Assembly: GCA_011049795.1 (NCBI GenBank)
Contig: DRHD01000260.1
Coordinates: 1 to 27,295, forward strand
Reading direction: 5' to 3'
From: Porticoccus sp.
GTDB lineage: Bacteria; Pseudomonadota; Gammaproteobacteria; Pseudomonadales; Porticoccaceae
DNA: 27,295 bases
The translations under genes were made by a program, and so were the position numbers. Within the stretch, counting starts at the first letter, position 1, and every line of letters begins with the position of its first letter. The notes under the pieces are model-generated. The model ran no database searches. It had not been told where the DNA came from and saw only the letters and a program-made list of their open reading frames with translations. Below are positions 14,856 through 23,913 of this stretch, piece by piece.

Positions 14856-16409
14856 TTACGGCGATAGACGCTTTAATAGCCGATATAAATTACTACGATT
14901 TATATTTAGGTCTCGGGCCACCGCAGCTAAATTCCCATCATGAATTTGTAACCTGTCGGCAATGAGCTCCTGCTGGAATTGGTCTACGGCATTCTTTAAC
15001 GTAATGCTCCTGTCTGGAATCATGCTGGGTTGAGGGATCGTGGCGGAGGTATCACTCTCTTCAGGTATTCTTTGTCCGTCAATGTCTAAGTATTGGGACT
15101 CGATAATGACGGTGCGAGAATCGCGCCCTTGATCCATTATGGCTTTTAAGGAGGCTCGACTGAGCAAGTGTTCCAATTCACGCACATTTCCTGGCCAGTT
15201 GTAATGTAGCAGCATTTGTTTTGCGTCAGGTGCTAGTCGTAAGCCTTTGACGCCGAAGCGACGTTGATTGATTTCCAGTAAATGTCCTGCCAGCAACAGT
15301 ATGTCCTTGCCTCGCTCCCGGAGTGGAGGAACATAAATTGGATAGACGGAGAGCCGGTGGTAGAGGTCGGCACGAAATCGTCCTTCGGCAACTTCTTCTT
15401 TAAGGTCTCGATTGGTTGCAGCAATAATACGGACATCCACCTCAATATGACGATCACTACCAACCCGTTGAATTTCTCCACTTTGGAGTGCGCGCAGTAA
15501 CTTGGCTTGTATGGTTAGGGATAGCTCGCCGATCTCATCCAGAAAGAGCGTACCGTCATCGGCTAGCTCGAACTTTCCTGAACGATTAGTTGTTGCACCG
15601 GAAAAAGCACCTTTGACATGCCCAAACAATTCACTTTCAGCAATACCTTCCGGCAAGGCAGCACAGTTGACGTAGACCAGTGGCAGGTCTCCCCGTGATG
15701 ACAATATTTGGATTTGCCGGGCCACGAGTTCTTTACCTACACCGGTTTCACCTAAAATCAGTACTGTTAGATAGGATTGGGCAACAGCTTTAAGCTCATC
15801 TTTAAGCCGTTTAATAGGTGGGCTGTTTCCCATGATTTCATTTTTTCTGTGGCCTTCGACCAGGGATTGAGCGACCTGTTGTTCCTTTATCACTTGGGCT
15901 TCAAGTACTTCGATGCGGTGTGTTGCTTTGATGGTGGCTTCGGTCAGGCTGATGAAGGCACGGAATTCAATGGGATCAATCTTATCGAAAGTACCTGGAA
16001 GCGTAGCATCGAGTGTCAGTACGCCCCATGGTTGGTTATCAATGTAGAGCGAGGCCCCCATGCAGTCGTGCACGTGTAAGAGATGGTCGCTAGTTTCCAC
16101 CAACCCATCATAGGGGTCGGGGAGTTCGGAGTCGGAGGGGAAACGGACAGGTTCTCGGGAGTGTAGCAAGTTAGCCAGGCGAGGATGTTCTTCCACTACA
16201 AAGTGGCGCCCCATCGTGTCATCACTTAGTCCGACGACAGCTAGGGGCTCAAGAATATGGCCGTCCAGTCTTAGTACGCAAGCAGCATCACAAGGAAAGC
16301 TTTGTTGTAAGGCGTCGAGTAGTCGCTTGTAGCGGCGCTCCGCAGGCATTTCCTGGGGTAGGTCACTAACAATTGAAACCAGTGCGCTAAAAAAATCAGT
16401 AGAAGTCAT
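14856..16409 (-). CDS. norR: Nitric oxide-responsive sigma-54 activator NorR
   Basis: Bacterial enhancer-binding protein that activates sigma-54 transcription of nitric oxide genes. 517 residues (E. coli 504). The N-terminal GAF domain keeps every residue known to hold the NO-sensing non-haem iron in E. coli NorR: Arg77, Asp98, Asp101, Cys116 and Asp134 here (R75, D96, D99, C113, D131 there). The AAA+ domain has Walker A GETGVGKE (220-227), a sigma-54 contact loop reading GAFSGA (267-272) instead of the canonical GAFTGA, and Walker B TLFLDEIGE. A Fis-type helix-turn-helix (NLAAVARDLNINRSNLYRLLKRL) ends the protein. It is divergent from the nor operon, whose upstream region carries NorR-type boxes and a sigma-54 promoter. 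Confidence 0.96.
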   Translation of the reverse strand: MTSTDFFSALVSIVSDLPQEMPAERRYKRLLDALQQSFPCDAACVLRLDGHILEPLAVVGLSDDTMGRHFVVEEHPRLANLLHSREPVRFPSDSELPDPYDGLVETSDHLLHVHDCMGASLYIDNQPWGVLTLDATLPGTFDKIDPIEFRAFISLTEATIKATHRIEVLEAQVIKEQQVAQSLVEGHRKNEIMGNSPPIKRLKDELKAVAQSYLTVLILGETGVGKELVARQIQILSSRGDLPLVYVNCAALPEGIAESELFGHVKGAFSGATTNRSGKFELADDGTLFLDEIGELSLTIQAKLLRALQSGEIQRVGSDRHIEVDVRIIAATNRDLKEEVAEGRFRADLYHRLSVYPIYVPPLRERGKDILLLAGHLLEINQRRFGVKGLRLAPDAKQMLLHYNWPGNVRELEHLLSRASLKAIMDQGRDSRTVIIESQYLDIDGQRIPEESDTSATIPQPSMIPDRSITLKNAVDQFQQELIADRLQIHDGNLAAVARDLNINRSNLYRLLKRLSP

Positions 16410-16435
16410 GTTGCTTTTGTCTTGAAAAGGTCGTT

Positions 16436-16495
16436 GTCATATTGATATCTATGATGTCTTTATGACATCTTAAAGAGTGTTGTCAAAAATACAAC
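16436..16495 (+). promoter_or_regulatory. Three NorR-type enhancer boxes
   Basis: Matches to the GT-N7-AC NorR box: GTCTTTATGAC (16456-16466), GTCAAAAATAC (16482-16492, inside the longer palindrome GTTGT-N7-ACAAC, 16479-16495) and a near match GTCATATTGAT (16436-16446). E. coli norVW likewise has three NorR sites. They lie between norR and the sigma-54 promoter, 40-100 bases upstream of it, in the right place for a NorR hexamer. Confidence 0.75.
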
Positions 16496-16532
16496 ATAAA
16501 ATAAAAAACTATTATAAACAATTAGATACATG

Positions 16533-16549
16533 TTGGCACAAAACTTGAT
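16533..16549 (+). promoter_or_regulatory. Sigma-54 (-24/-12) promoter of the nor operon
   Basis: TTGGCACAAAACTTGAT fits the RpoN consensus TGGCAC-N5-TTGCW, with the GG and the second G 12 bases apart (the -12 reads TTGAT rather than TTGCA). It is oriented toward the small exported protein gene and norCB and is preceded by NorR boxes. Confidence 0.85.
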
Positions 16550-16607
16550 ATGTCTTCTAGCAAACAGCAGTTTTTATTTTATACCGAAAATACCAAGGAG
16601 ACAGATT

Positions 16608-17021
16608 ATGAAAGCAATAACACCTTATTTATTAGCCGGAATACTACTTAATACTGGACCGGTAACTGCCGATGTTGTGATTTCTGAGGAAGCGGACACC
16701 GCAGTGGGCAAGATGACAGGCGGTTGGGCTGGTTTTTTACTGGGCGGAGCTGTTGGTGGTCCGATTGGTGCTTTTGTTTTAGGGGGGCTCGGAGGCTGGA
16801 GTGGTAGTGAAATACAGCAGGCCGTAGGTATGGAGGGAGCCGCCTATCGTGTTAAACGCGAAGATGGAAGTGAGTTGGTTGTACGTTCGCCCAATAAAAA
16901 ATGGGATCAAGGGGATCTTGTTCACGTGTCTGGTCGTCGCTTGGTTGAGGCGGACATTATAGGTAGCCCAGACCAACTCACCAAAATTACCAGCTTAATG
17001 GGTAAGACCGGTGCGGAGTGA
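16608..17021 (+). CDS. Small exported glycine-zipper protein, first gene of the NorR-controlled operon
   Basis: I do not recognise a named family. The ATG at 16608 is chosen because AAGGAG lies 7 bases upstream; the in-frame ATG at 16530 falls inside the sigma-54 promoter and cannot be used. The 137-residue product has a signal peptide (1-21, LLNTGPVTA), a short acidic stretch, a glycine-zipper membrane segment (about 38-66, GWAGFLLGGAVGGPIGAFVL), and a soluble C-terminal part rich in beta-strand (YRVKREDGSELVVRSPNKKWDQGDLVHV) that may be SH3-like. Glycine zippers of this kind occur in 17-kDa-antigen/SlyB-type envelope proteins, but the lipobox Cys is missing. Its place between the NorR promoter and norC implies co-induction by NO; its role there is unknown. 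Confidence 0.8.
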   Translation: MKAITPYLLAGILLNTGPVTADVVISEEADTAVGKMTGGWAGFLLGGAVGGPIGAFVLGGLGGWSGSEIQQAVGMEGAAYRVKREDGSELVVRSPNKKWDQGDLVHVSGRRLVEADIIGSPDQLTKITSLMGKTGAE

Positions 17022-17123
17022 CAGTGTCCTTTTGTTGTTGCTTCAATATTGTTTGGTCTTAGAGATTAGAGAATTTAAAAACCCTTAAAACCAGGTCAAT
17101 ACTTTTACATACGAGGAAATACT

Positions 17124-17570
17124 ATGGCTGACCGTTTTACTAAAGGTATGGCTCGAAATATTTACTACGGAGGCGGAGCGTTTTTTTTTCTACTTCTTGT
17201 AGGTCTTACGTTTGACACCATGCTTGAGCTACCCAAAAGAGATCACCGGGAAAACATTACCCAGTCAGTGGTTAATGGCAAACATTTATGGGAAAAAAAT
17301 AACTGTATTGGTTGCCACACGTTGATGGGTGAGGGTGCATATTTTGCCCCAGAACTTGGCAATGTTTTTGATCGGCGAGGAGGCGGTGATGAATTGGCCT
17401 TTAAGGGGTTCCTGAAAGCCTGGATGGGCATGCAACCAATGCCCATTCCTGATCGTCGCAAAATGCCACAATTTAATTTGACTGATACCGAGGTTGAGGA
17501 GCTGGCGGACTTTTTGATTTGGACGTCGAGGATTGATGACAACGACTGGCCACCAAATATTGAAGGTTAA
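17124..17570 (+). CDS. norC: Nitric oxide reductase cytochrome c subunit NorC
   Basis: Small membrane-anchored c-type cytochrome that passes electrons to NorB. One N-terminal membrane anchor (about 13-33) is followed by a periplasmic haem domain with the CIGCH attachment motif (Cys61, Cys64, His65) in NNCIGCHTLMGEGAYFAPEL, which is characteristic of NorC. A Met-rich stretch (WMGMQPMPIPDRRKMPQF) supplies the axial methionine. 148 residues is the standard length. AGGAAA precedes the ATG, and norB follows 18 bases after the stop. Confidence 0.97.
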   Translation: MADRFTKGMARNIYYGGGAFFFLLLVGLTFDTMLELPKRDHRENITQSVVNGKHLWEKNNCIGCHTLMGEGAYFAPELGNVFDRRGGGDELAFKGFLKAWMGMQPMPIPDRRKMPQFNLTDTEVEELADFLIWTSRIDDNDWPPNIEG

Positions 17571-17573
17571 TGA

Positions 17574-18995
<1,422 letters not shown>

Positions 18996-18999
18996 ATTT

Positions 19000-19030
19000 A
19001 TAACCTGGTGGTGTTTCACCACCAGGTTAT
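19000..19030 (+). other. Perfect 13-bp hairpin between norB and norD
   Basis: ATAACCTGGTGGT and ACCACCAGGTTAT pair perfectly around a GTTTC loop, 4 bases after the norB stop. No T-tract follows, so it is not a standard intrinsic terminator; it could protect the norCB mRNA 3' end or thin out transcription into norD. Confidence 0.8.
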
Positions 19031-19109
19031 AGGTGCGGCGTTGCATTGTATTTTTGTATTCGGGGTTGAATTTAACGTTGCTTGATGTTGGTTAACTACC
19101 GGGGTTGTT

Positions 19110-20936
19110 ATGGAAGAGTTTGTCGGTGATTTATGGCATCGGATGGTGACTTGGAAAGCCGAGACGGATTACCCTGATGCCCGGGTAGAGTTGGCTCAGT
19201 TGACGCCACAGTTGGCGCCATTTTTTCGTGCCATGGGCGGTTCTCCGGGGAAGGTGTTGGAAGCCTCACAGCCTCGAGCATTTAACACTCGTCGCCGCTT
19301 TGTTCAGCGCATTGCGGGGACGCACCGTCGGTTTTCCGTTAGCTGGCAAGACGAGCGTAGTGTCCGTCTTCCTCCAAGTCTTGCTGTTTTTCCAGAGCCT
19401 GACCTCAATGAAGCCTTATATTTTTGGCTGACAGCGTTGGCCGCAAAGCAGCCCTATATCCAACACTGGTTTATTGATAATCAGAGGGCTTGTTCTGAGC
19501 TGTTGAAAGAGAAGGCGGGGTTGGCAAAAAGCTATAATCGGCTGGTCTCGGCAGTTATTGATCAACGAGTACCTTTAACCGAGCTGACGGGTGTTGAGCG
19601 GGTACGTGAAGTTGCTGTCCGACAGGCATTGAGGACTCCCGGTAGTGTTCAACATTTACCACGGGCTTCAGGTGATTTGTTGCCTATCCCCTTATGGTTG
19701 TACCCCTCACCACTACGGGTAATTTCAGTTGATAGTGACGACCAGCTTGATGACTTTGAAAGTAGTTCAGCAGCTGCTGCTCATATCGACAGTAGTCGCA
19801 AGGAGGCTAAGCGCGTTGATGACAGCAAGGAAACGGATGGTCTACTGGTATTTCAGTTGGAAAGCTTGTTTAGCTGGACTGAACAGGTGGAGCTGGATCG
19901 TTGTCAGGACGAAGATCAGGAGGACAACTTAGCTTCTGCGGTAGAAGATTTGGATATTATTTCTTTGTCTCGCCAGCGGCGGGCGGGTGCAGCAAAAATT
20001 AAGTTTGACCTCGATCTGCCAGCAGCTCACAACGACGAGTTGCCGGTGGGTAATGGCATTCGGTTGCCTGAGTGGGATTACCGCAAGTCGCAACTGGTTA
20101 AGGACTTTTGTTTGCTACAACCCATGCTGGCGGATGAAGCCGTACCCGCGGTTATACCTGAGCGTTTAAATAATACTGCCCGCTATTTGAAAAATCGTTT
20201 TGCCAGGTTAAAGCTTCTTCGTCAATGGCAGTACCGTCAGCCCTTTGGTGAGGAGCTTGATCTGGACGCATGGCTGGATAATGTCACCAATCCTGTTCGC
20301 AGCCAAGAGAATCCAGCATGTTTTAAATCACGTGCGGTTAATAGTCGTGACCTGTCCTGTTTATTACTTGCAGATTTGTCTATGTCTACGGACTCCGCTT
20401 TAAATGCAGATCAGCGAGTCATTGATGTGATCCGCGATACGCTGTTGTTATTTGCCGAAGCACTGAATAGTTCAGGTGATCAGTTTGCGATATACGGATT
20501 TTCATCAGTAAAAAATAAGCAGGTGCGTTACAACCTGTTGAAGAATTTTTCCGAAACTTATTCTGATCATGCGCGAGGTCGTATTGTTGCTATCAAGCCA
20601 GGGTTTTATACCCGCATGGGTGCAGCAATTAGGCAATCAACAGAGATCCTTAAGCAGCAAAAATCACAACAGCGTTTGTTGCTAATAGTTTCCGATGGCA
20701 AGCCCAATGATATTGATCACTATGAAGGTCGCTATGGTATTGAAGATACCCGTCAGGCAATTTTGGAAGCCAAGCGTGAGGGGTTGCAACCTTTTTGCGT
20801 GACCATTGATGATAAAGGCAATGACTATTTGCCTTATCTGTTTGGTAGCCAGGGCTACGCACTGGTCAGTGATGTCACCCGATTACCAACATTGCTGCCC
20901 AAGCTTTATTTAAACCTGGTTGGCATCAACAACTAA
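19110..20936 (+). CDS. norD: NorD, von Willebrand A domain protein for NO reductase maturation
   Basis: Cytoplasmic partner of the NorQ ATPase, needed for active NorCB, probably at insertion of the non-haem iron. 608 residues, typical for NorD. The C-terminal vWA domain (about 420-600) shows a MIDAS metal site: DLSMS in LLADLSMSTDS, the Thr in FYTRMGAA, and the Asp in LIVSDGKPND. The N-terminal two thirds is a long helical and charged region with an acidic linker (about 205-290). The ATG lacks a strong ribosome-binding site and follows a 114-base gap with a hairpin, so its expression may be lower than that of norCB. norQ follows 47 bases later. Confidence 0.94.
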   Translation: MEEFVGDLWHRMVTWKAETDYPDARVELAQLTPQLAPFFRAMGGSPGKVLEASQPRAFNTRRRFVQRIAGTHRRFSVSWQDERSVRLPPSLAVFPEPDLNEALYFWLTALAAKQPYIQHWFIDNQRACSELLKEKAGLAKSYNRLVSAVIDQRVPLTELTGVERVREVAVRQALRTPGSVQHLPRASGDLLPIPLWLYPSPLRVISVDSDDQLDDFESSSAAAAHIDSSRKEAKRVDDSKETDGLLVFQLESLFSWTEQVELDRCQDEDQEDNLASAVEDLDIISLSRQRRAGAAKIKFDLDLPAAHNDELPVGNGIRLPEWDYRKSQLVKDFCLLQPMLADEAVPAVIPERLNNTARYLKNRFARLKLLRQWQYRQPFGEELDLDAWLDNVTNPVRSQENPACFKSRAVNSRDLSCLLLADLSMSTDSALNADQRVIDVIRDTLLLFAEALNSSGDQFAIYGFSSVKNKQVRYNLLKNFSETYSDHARGRIVAIKPGFYTRMGAAIRQSTEILKQQKSQQRLLLIVSDGKPNDIDHYEGRYGIEDTRQAILEAKREGLQPFCVTIDDKGNDYLPYLFGSQGYALVSDVTRLPTLLPKLYLNLVGINN

Positions 20937-20983
20937 TTTTAGCGGTTGGTTATTTACGAACATGACTTGTTCAGGAATTTATT

Positions 20984-21760
20984 ATGAGTAGAGCTAACTA
21001 TTATTTGCCCCAGGGCCGAGAAGTCGAAATTTTTGAGCAGGCCGCGGAAAATGGTTTGCCGGTAATGATAAAAGGTCCGACGGGCTGTGGTAAGACCCGC
21101 TTTGTTGAACATATGGCGGAGAAGCTGGGGCGAAAGGTCTACACCATTTCCTGTCACGACGATTTGACGGCATCAGATTTAGTGGGGAGGCACTTAATTG
21201 GTGCCGAAGGTACTTTTTGGCAGGACGGGCCGCTAACCCGTGCGGTGCGCGAAGGTGGTATCTGTTATTTGGACGAAGTGGTTGAAGCACGCAAGGATAC
21301 TACCGTGGTATTGCATCCATTGTCCGATCACCGCCGGGTGCTGCCAATCGAACGTACCGGAGAGTTATTGCATGCACATCCAGACTTTATGTTGGTCATT
21401 TCCTACAACCCCGGTTATCAAAATTTAACAAAGGGCCTGAAGCCTAGTACTCGCCAGCGCTTTTTAGGTTTGAGTTTTAATTATCCAGATGCTGAGCGTG
21501 AAGTGGTTATCGTGTGCCAGGAATCAGGCATTGAAAAGAACATTGCACAGCAGTTGGTGGCACTGGGTAATGATTTACGCCGCTTGAAGGATCACGACTT
21601 AGAGGAAGCGGCCTCAACCCGGTTGTTGATCTATGCCGCCTTGATGATTAATTCGGGATTGTCAGCCAAAGAAGCTTGTCAGGTTTGTATGGCAGAACCC
21701 CTGACGGATGATATGGCAACCCAGCAGGCAATTGGACGGCTGATTGATGCACATTTTTAG
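20984..21760 (+). CDS. norQ: NorQ, MoxR-type AAA+ ATPase
   Basis: AAA+ chaperone that works with NorD to activate the NO reductase. 258 residues. Walker A is GPTGCGKT (about 30-37), Walker B is ICYLDEVVEA (about 91-100), followed by the sensor-type segment FMLVISYNPGYQ and an arginine region (KPSTRQRF), all typical of the NirQ/NorQ/CbbQ group. AGGAA lies just before the ATG. In Paracoccus-type clusters norQ precedes norD; here the order is norD then norQ. Confidence 0.95.
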   Translation: MSRANYYLPQGREVEIFEQAAENGLPVMIKGPTGCGKTRFVEHMAEKLGRKVYTISCHDDLTASDLVGRHLIGAEGTFWQDGPLTRAVREGGICYLDEVVEARKDTTVVLHPLSDHRRVLPIERTGELLHAHPDFMLVISYNPGYQNLTKGLKPSTRQRFLGLSFNYPDAEREVVIVCQESGIEKNIAQQLVALGNDLRRLKDHDLEEAASTRLLIYAALMINSGLSAKEACQVCMAEPLTDDMATQQAIGRLIDAHF

Positions 21761-21780
21761 TATCGATTATTCTGAGGTAG

Positions 21781-22449
21781 ATGGGTGCTGTCATGACGGT
21801 TAGCTCAGGCACTCTTTTGCAGGGTAAAAGTAGTCCTGTTGAGACAGTGCTTATAGCTCCTGAAGTTTTGGCAGTATCTGGCAGTAGAAATGTCTCTAAA
21901 GAAACCCCGGGGAATATTGCCGTATGGATTTTAATCTATGCAGAGCTTTTTGAATTTGCCTTATTTTTTGTCGCTTTTCTGATTGCGAAGTCCCATTACC
22001 CGGAGGTCTTTTCTGAAGGTCCGTTACAGCTCAATACCTTTGCTGGAACGGCAAACACTCTGGCATTGATTACGAGTAGTTTTTTTGTTGCGAGAGCAAT
22101 GGCAGCTATCAAGCTGGGACAACGTCGTGAATGTTTGACCTGGCTGTGGTTAACCCTAGCGGCAGGGGGTGTTTATTGTGGTATCAAAGGTTGGGAATAT
22201 AACTGGAACGAAGCCGCAGGTATTGGGTCGCGTAGTAATACTTTTTTTACACTTTACTATTACCTGACCTTTAATCATTTACTGCATGTATTGATGGGGA
22301 TGTGCACTATTTTATTTGTCACTATTCGTACTCATATGGGCATTTACGATGCGAGTAATTATGAGGGGTTGGAAAGTGCCGCATCGTATTGGCACATGAT
22401 TGATCTCGCATGGATTATCATTTTTCCACTGTTGTATGTATTAAGGTGA
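21781..22449 (+). CDS. norE: NorE, cytochrome c oxidase subunit III-like protein
   Basis: Membrane protein of the haem-copper oxidase subunit III family found in nor operons; it supports full NO reductase activity but is not part of the purified enzyme. 222 residues with about five helices and family signatures IYAELFEFALFFVAF near residue 60, HYPEVFSEGPLQLN, NHLLHVLMGM and the C-terminal YWHMIDLAWIIIFPLLY. Two possible starts, 21781 and 21793: GAGGT lies very close to the first and rather far from the second, so the start is uncertain by four codons. norF begins 7 bases after the stop. Confidence 0.92.
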   Translation: MGAVMTVSSGTLLQGKSSPVETVLIAPEVLAVSGSRNVSKETPGNIAVWILIYAELFEFALFFVAFLIAKSHYPEVFSEGPLQLNTFAGTANTLALITSSFFVARAMAAIKLGQRRECLTWLWLTLAAGGVYCGIKGWEYNWNEAAGIGSRSNTFFTLYYYLTFNHLLHVLMGMCTILFVTIRTHMGIYDASNYEGLESAASYWHMIDLAWIIIFPLLYVLR

Positions 22450-22456
22450 TTTTTGG

Positions 22457-22744
22457 ATGAGAATGGACATCAATAGACTTATTTTTTCCTGGCTAATTTT
22501 GATGGTCTTTACTCTCATGGGGGCTTTTATTGCTGAGAGGGCAGAGCTTTCAATGCTGATTGTGATTTTGGTTTGCAGCACTATTGCGATCAAGGGGATA
22601 GTGGTTATTGAGCACTTGATGGGGTTGCATTCTGCATTGCCAGGAATACGTTGGATGATGTTGTCTTACTTCTTTATATTGCCGTCAATGATTGCGCTGT
22701 CAGTATTGTTTCCTGAGGTTTTGGCTGAGCTAACCAGCCTTTAA
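22457..22744 (+). CDS. norF: NorF, small membrane protein (COX4_pro-like)
   Basis: 95-residue protein with three membrane helices, of the prokaryotic cytochrome c oxidase subunit IV-like family that accompanies NorE. Visible features are IFSWLILMVFTLMGAFIAE, a second helix with IKGIVVIEHLMGLH, and a third with SYFFILPSMIALSVL. AAGGTG lies 8 bases before the ATG, overlapping the end of norE, so the two are probably translated together. It is the last gene of the operon; a degenerate 15-bp repeat, not a hairpin, follows before the convergent gene. Confidence 0.88.
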   Translation: MRMDINRLIFSWLILMVFTLMGAFIAERAELSMLIVILVCSTIAIKGIVVIEHLMGLHSALPGIRWMMLSYFFILPSMIALSVLFPEVLAELTSL

Positions 22745-22750
22745 ATGACC

Positions 22751-22800
22751 GGACAAAATACAGCTGGACAAGAAATAAGTGGGTAAAAAATAGTGGACAA
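22751..22800 (+). repeat. Degenerate 15-bp tandem repeat after norF
   Basis: GGACAA-type unit starts at 22751, 22766, 22781 and 22795 (steps of 15, 15, 14). With the ATG at 22745, one base past norF, it makes a 13-codon ORF (MTGQNTAGQEISG). The period matches that of the amiB-mutL array although the sequence differs. Confidence 0.7.
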
Positions 22801-22803
22801 ATT

Positions 22804-23064
22804 TTATTTTAAAAGGGGGTGATCTTCCGGCAATTGTTTGGTGATCCAAAGCGCAAGCTTGTGTTTCATATGTTGAATATCAAGTTGTGATTTTGCTAGA
22901 GGTTGAATCAGTTTGTCGTGGGCAAGTAACCGGTAGACATATTCAATTTTTTCTTTTGCAGAATCATTTTTGTCAAACTTGGCGACACCTCTTTTCTCCG
23001 CGTAAATCATACCGACTCTGATGGCTTCTTTTAATAATTCAGCTTCATTTTTTAGCTTGGACAT
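22804..23064 (-). CDS. DUF5062-type small protein
   Basis: 86-residue soluble helical protein. The pattern KNEAELLKEAIRVGMIYAEKRG, YRLLAHDKLIQPLA and HKLALWITKQLPEDHPLL is what I recall for DUF5062, found in Vibrio and other marine gammaproteobacteria; no biochemical function is established for it. It is normal in length for that group, without signal or membrane segment. It lies downstream of cysE in the same orientation (63 bases, containing a 6-bp repeat) and is convergent with norF. Confidence 0.75.
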   Translation of the reverse strand: MSKLKNEAELLKEAIRVGMIYAEKRGVAKFDKNDSAKEKIEYVYRLLAHDKLIQPLAKSQLDIQHMKHKLALWITKQLPEDHPLLK

Positions 23065-23096
23065 TTATTTTCCCCTTAAAAATTCTGTAGAACCTT

Positions 23097-23120
23097 CTAT
23101 GCCTATGCCTATGCCTATGC
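23097..23120 (-). repeat. Perfect 6-bp tandem repeat, 4 copies, between cysE and the DUF5062 gene
   Basis: CTATGC is repeated four times without error (GCATAG on the transcribed strand), starting 7 bases after the cysE stop. Perfect copies suggest recent slippage and possible length variation between strains. Confidence 0.95.
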
Positions 23121-23127
23121 AAAAAGT

Positions 23128-23913
23128 TTAATTTTGGCAGCCACTTAACCCCTGATCCATTTGCTCCGCAGGGGAGTCTATTTTCAGTGTGCCAACTACT
23201 GCGGCAGGAACACCGGCAACCAGTGAATGAGGCGGTATGTCCTTCAGTACTACACTGGATGCGGTAATTTTTGAGCCTTCGCCGATTTCAATATTGCCGA
23301 GAATTTTTGCGCCAGGGCCAATTAAAACACCTCGGCGTACTTTGGGGTGTCGATCGCCAGCTTCTTTGCCGGTGCCGCCCAGTGTGACTGACTGAAGAAT
23401 GGACACACAGTCTTCCACCACAGCGGTTTCACCGATAACAATGCCGGTGGCATGGTCAAACATAATCCCTTTACCGATCACAGCCGCCGGATGAATATCC
23501 ACACCAAACACCACAGAGATACGGTTTTGTAATACCAGTGCCAAGGACTTCCGGTCATTTTTCCACAGCCAGTGAGCTGCCCGCCAAGCTTGAAGGGCAT
23601 GGAACCCCTTGTAGTAAAGGAAGGCTGAAGAGAGACCTGCGCAGGCAGAATCACGGGTGTGAATAGCACAGATATCACCATTGACCTGATCTTCAATGGT
23701 TGGGTCTGAGCGGAATGCTTCATCAAATACTTCTTGCAGCGTCAGGGCAGGAGTTGTTTCACCTCCTAATTTTTCAGCTAACAAGAAGCTCAGCGCAGCC
23801 AGTAGGGAGTCATGTTTGAGGATGGTGACCTGTAGAAAGCTGGTCAGTACCGGTTCAGCATCTGCAATGACACGGGTTTCCTGCTGTATTTCTTCCCAGA
23901 GGGACAAATTCAT
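23128..23913 (-). CDS. cysE: Serine O-acetyltransferase CysE
   Basis: First step of cysteine synthesis: serine + acetyl-CoA to O-acetylserine, in the cytoplasm. 261 residues (E. coli 273). An N-terminal helical domain (about 1-135) is followed by a left-handed beta-helix of hexapeptide repeats (about 137-240): DIHPAAVIGKGIMFDHATGIVIGE supplies the catalytic Asp/His pair region and GTGKEAGDRHPKVRRG the acetyl-CoA/serine site. The C-terminal tail, which binds the CysK active site and carries feedback control, is short and ends GLSGCQN rather than the usual terminal Ile. The ATG at 23913 lies in the last unit of a start-codon repeat array, with no clear Shine-Dalgarno site, so initiation may depend on coupling from the upstream micro-ORFs. 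Confidence 0.95.
   Translation of the reverse strand: MNLSLWEEIQQETRVIADAEPVLTSFLQVTILKHDSLLAALSFLLAEKLGGETTPALTLQEVFDEAFRSDPTIEDQVNGDICAIHTRDSACAGLSSAFLYYKGFHALQAWRAAHWLWKNDRKSLALVLQNRISVVFGVDIHPAAVIGKGIMFDHATGIVIGETAVVEDCVSILQSVTLGGTGKEAGDRHPKVRRGVLIGPGAKILGNIEIGEGSKITASSVVLKDIPPHSLVAGVPAAVVGTLKIDSPAEQMDQGLSGCQN

Noticed and set aside
16530..16607. Longer start for the glycine-zipper protein
   Set aside because: This ATG is within the sigma-54 promoter; AAGGAG and a signal peptide mark 16608.
22745..23127. CRISPR-like repeat array
   Set aside because: Repeats are 6-15 bp, contiguous and without spacers; no cas genes in the window.
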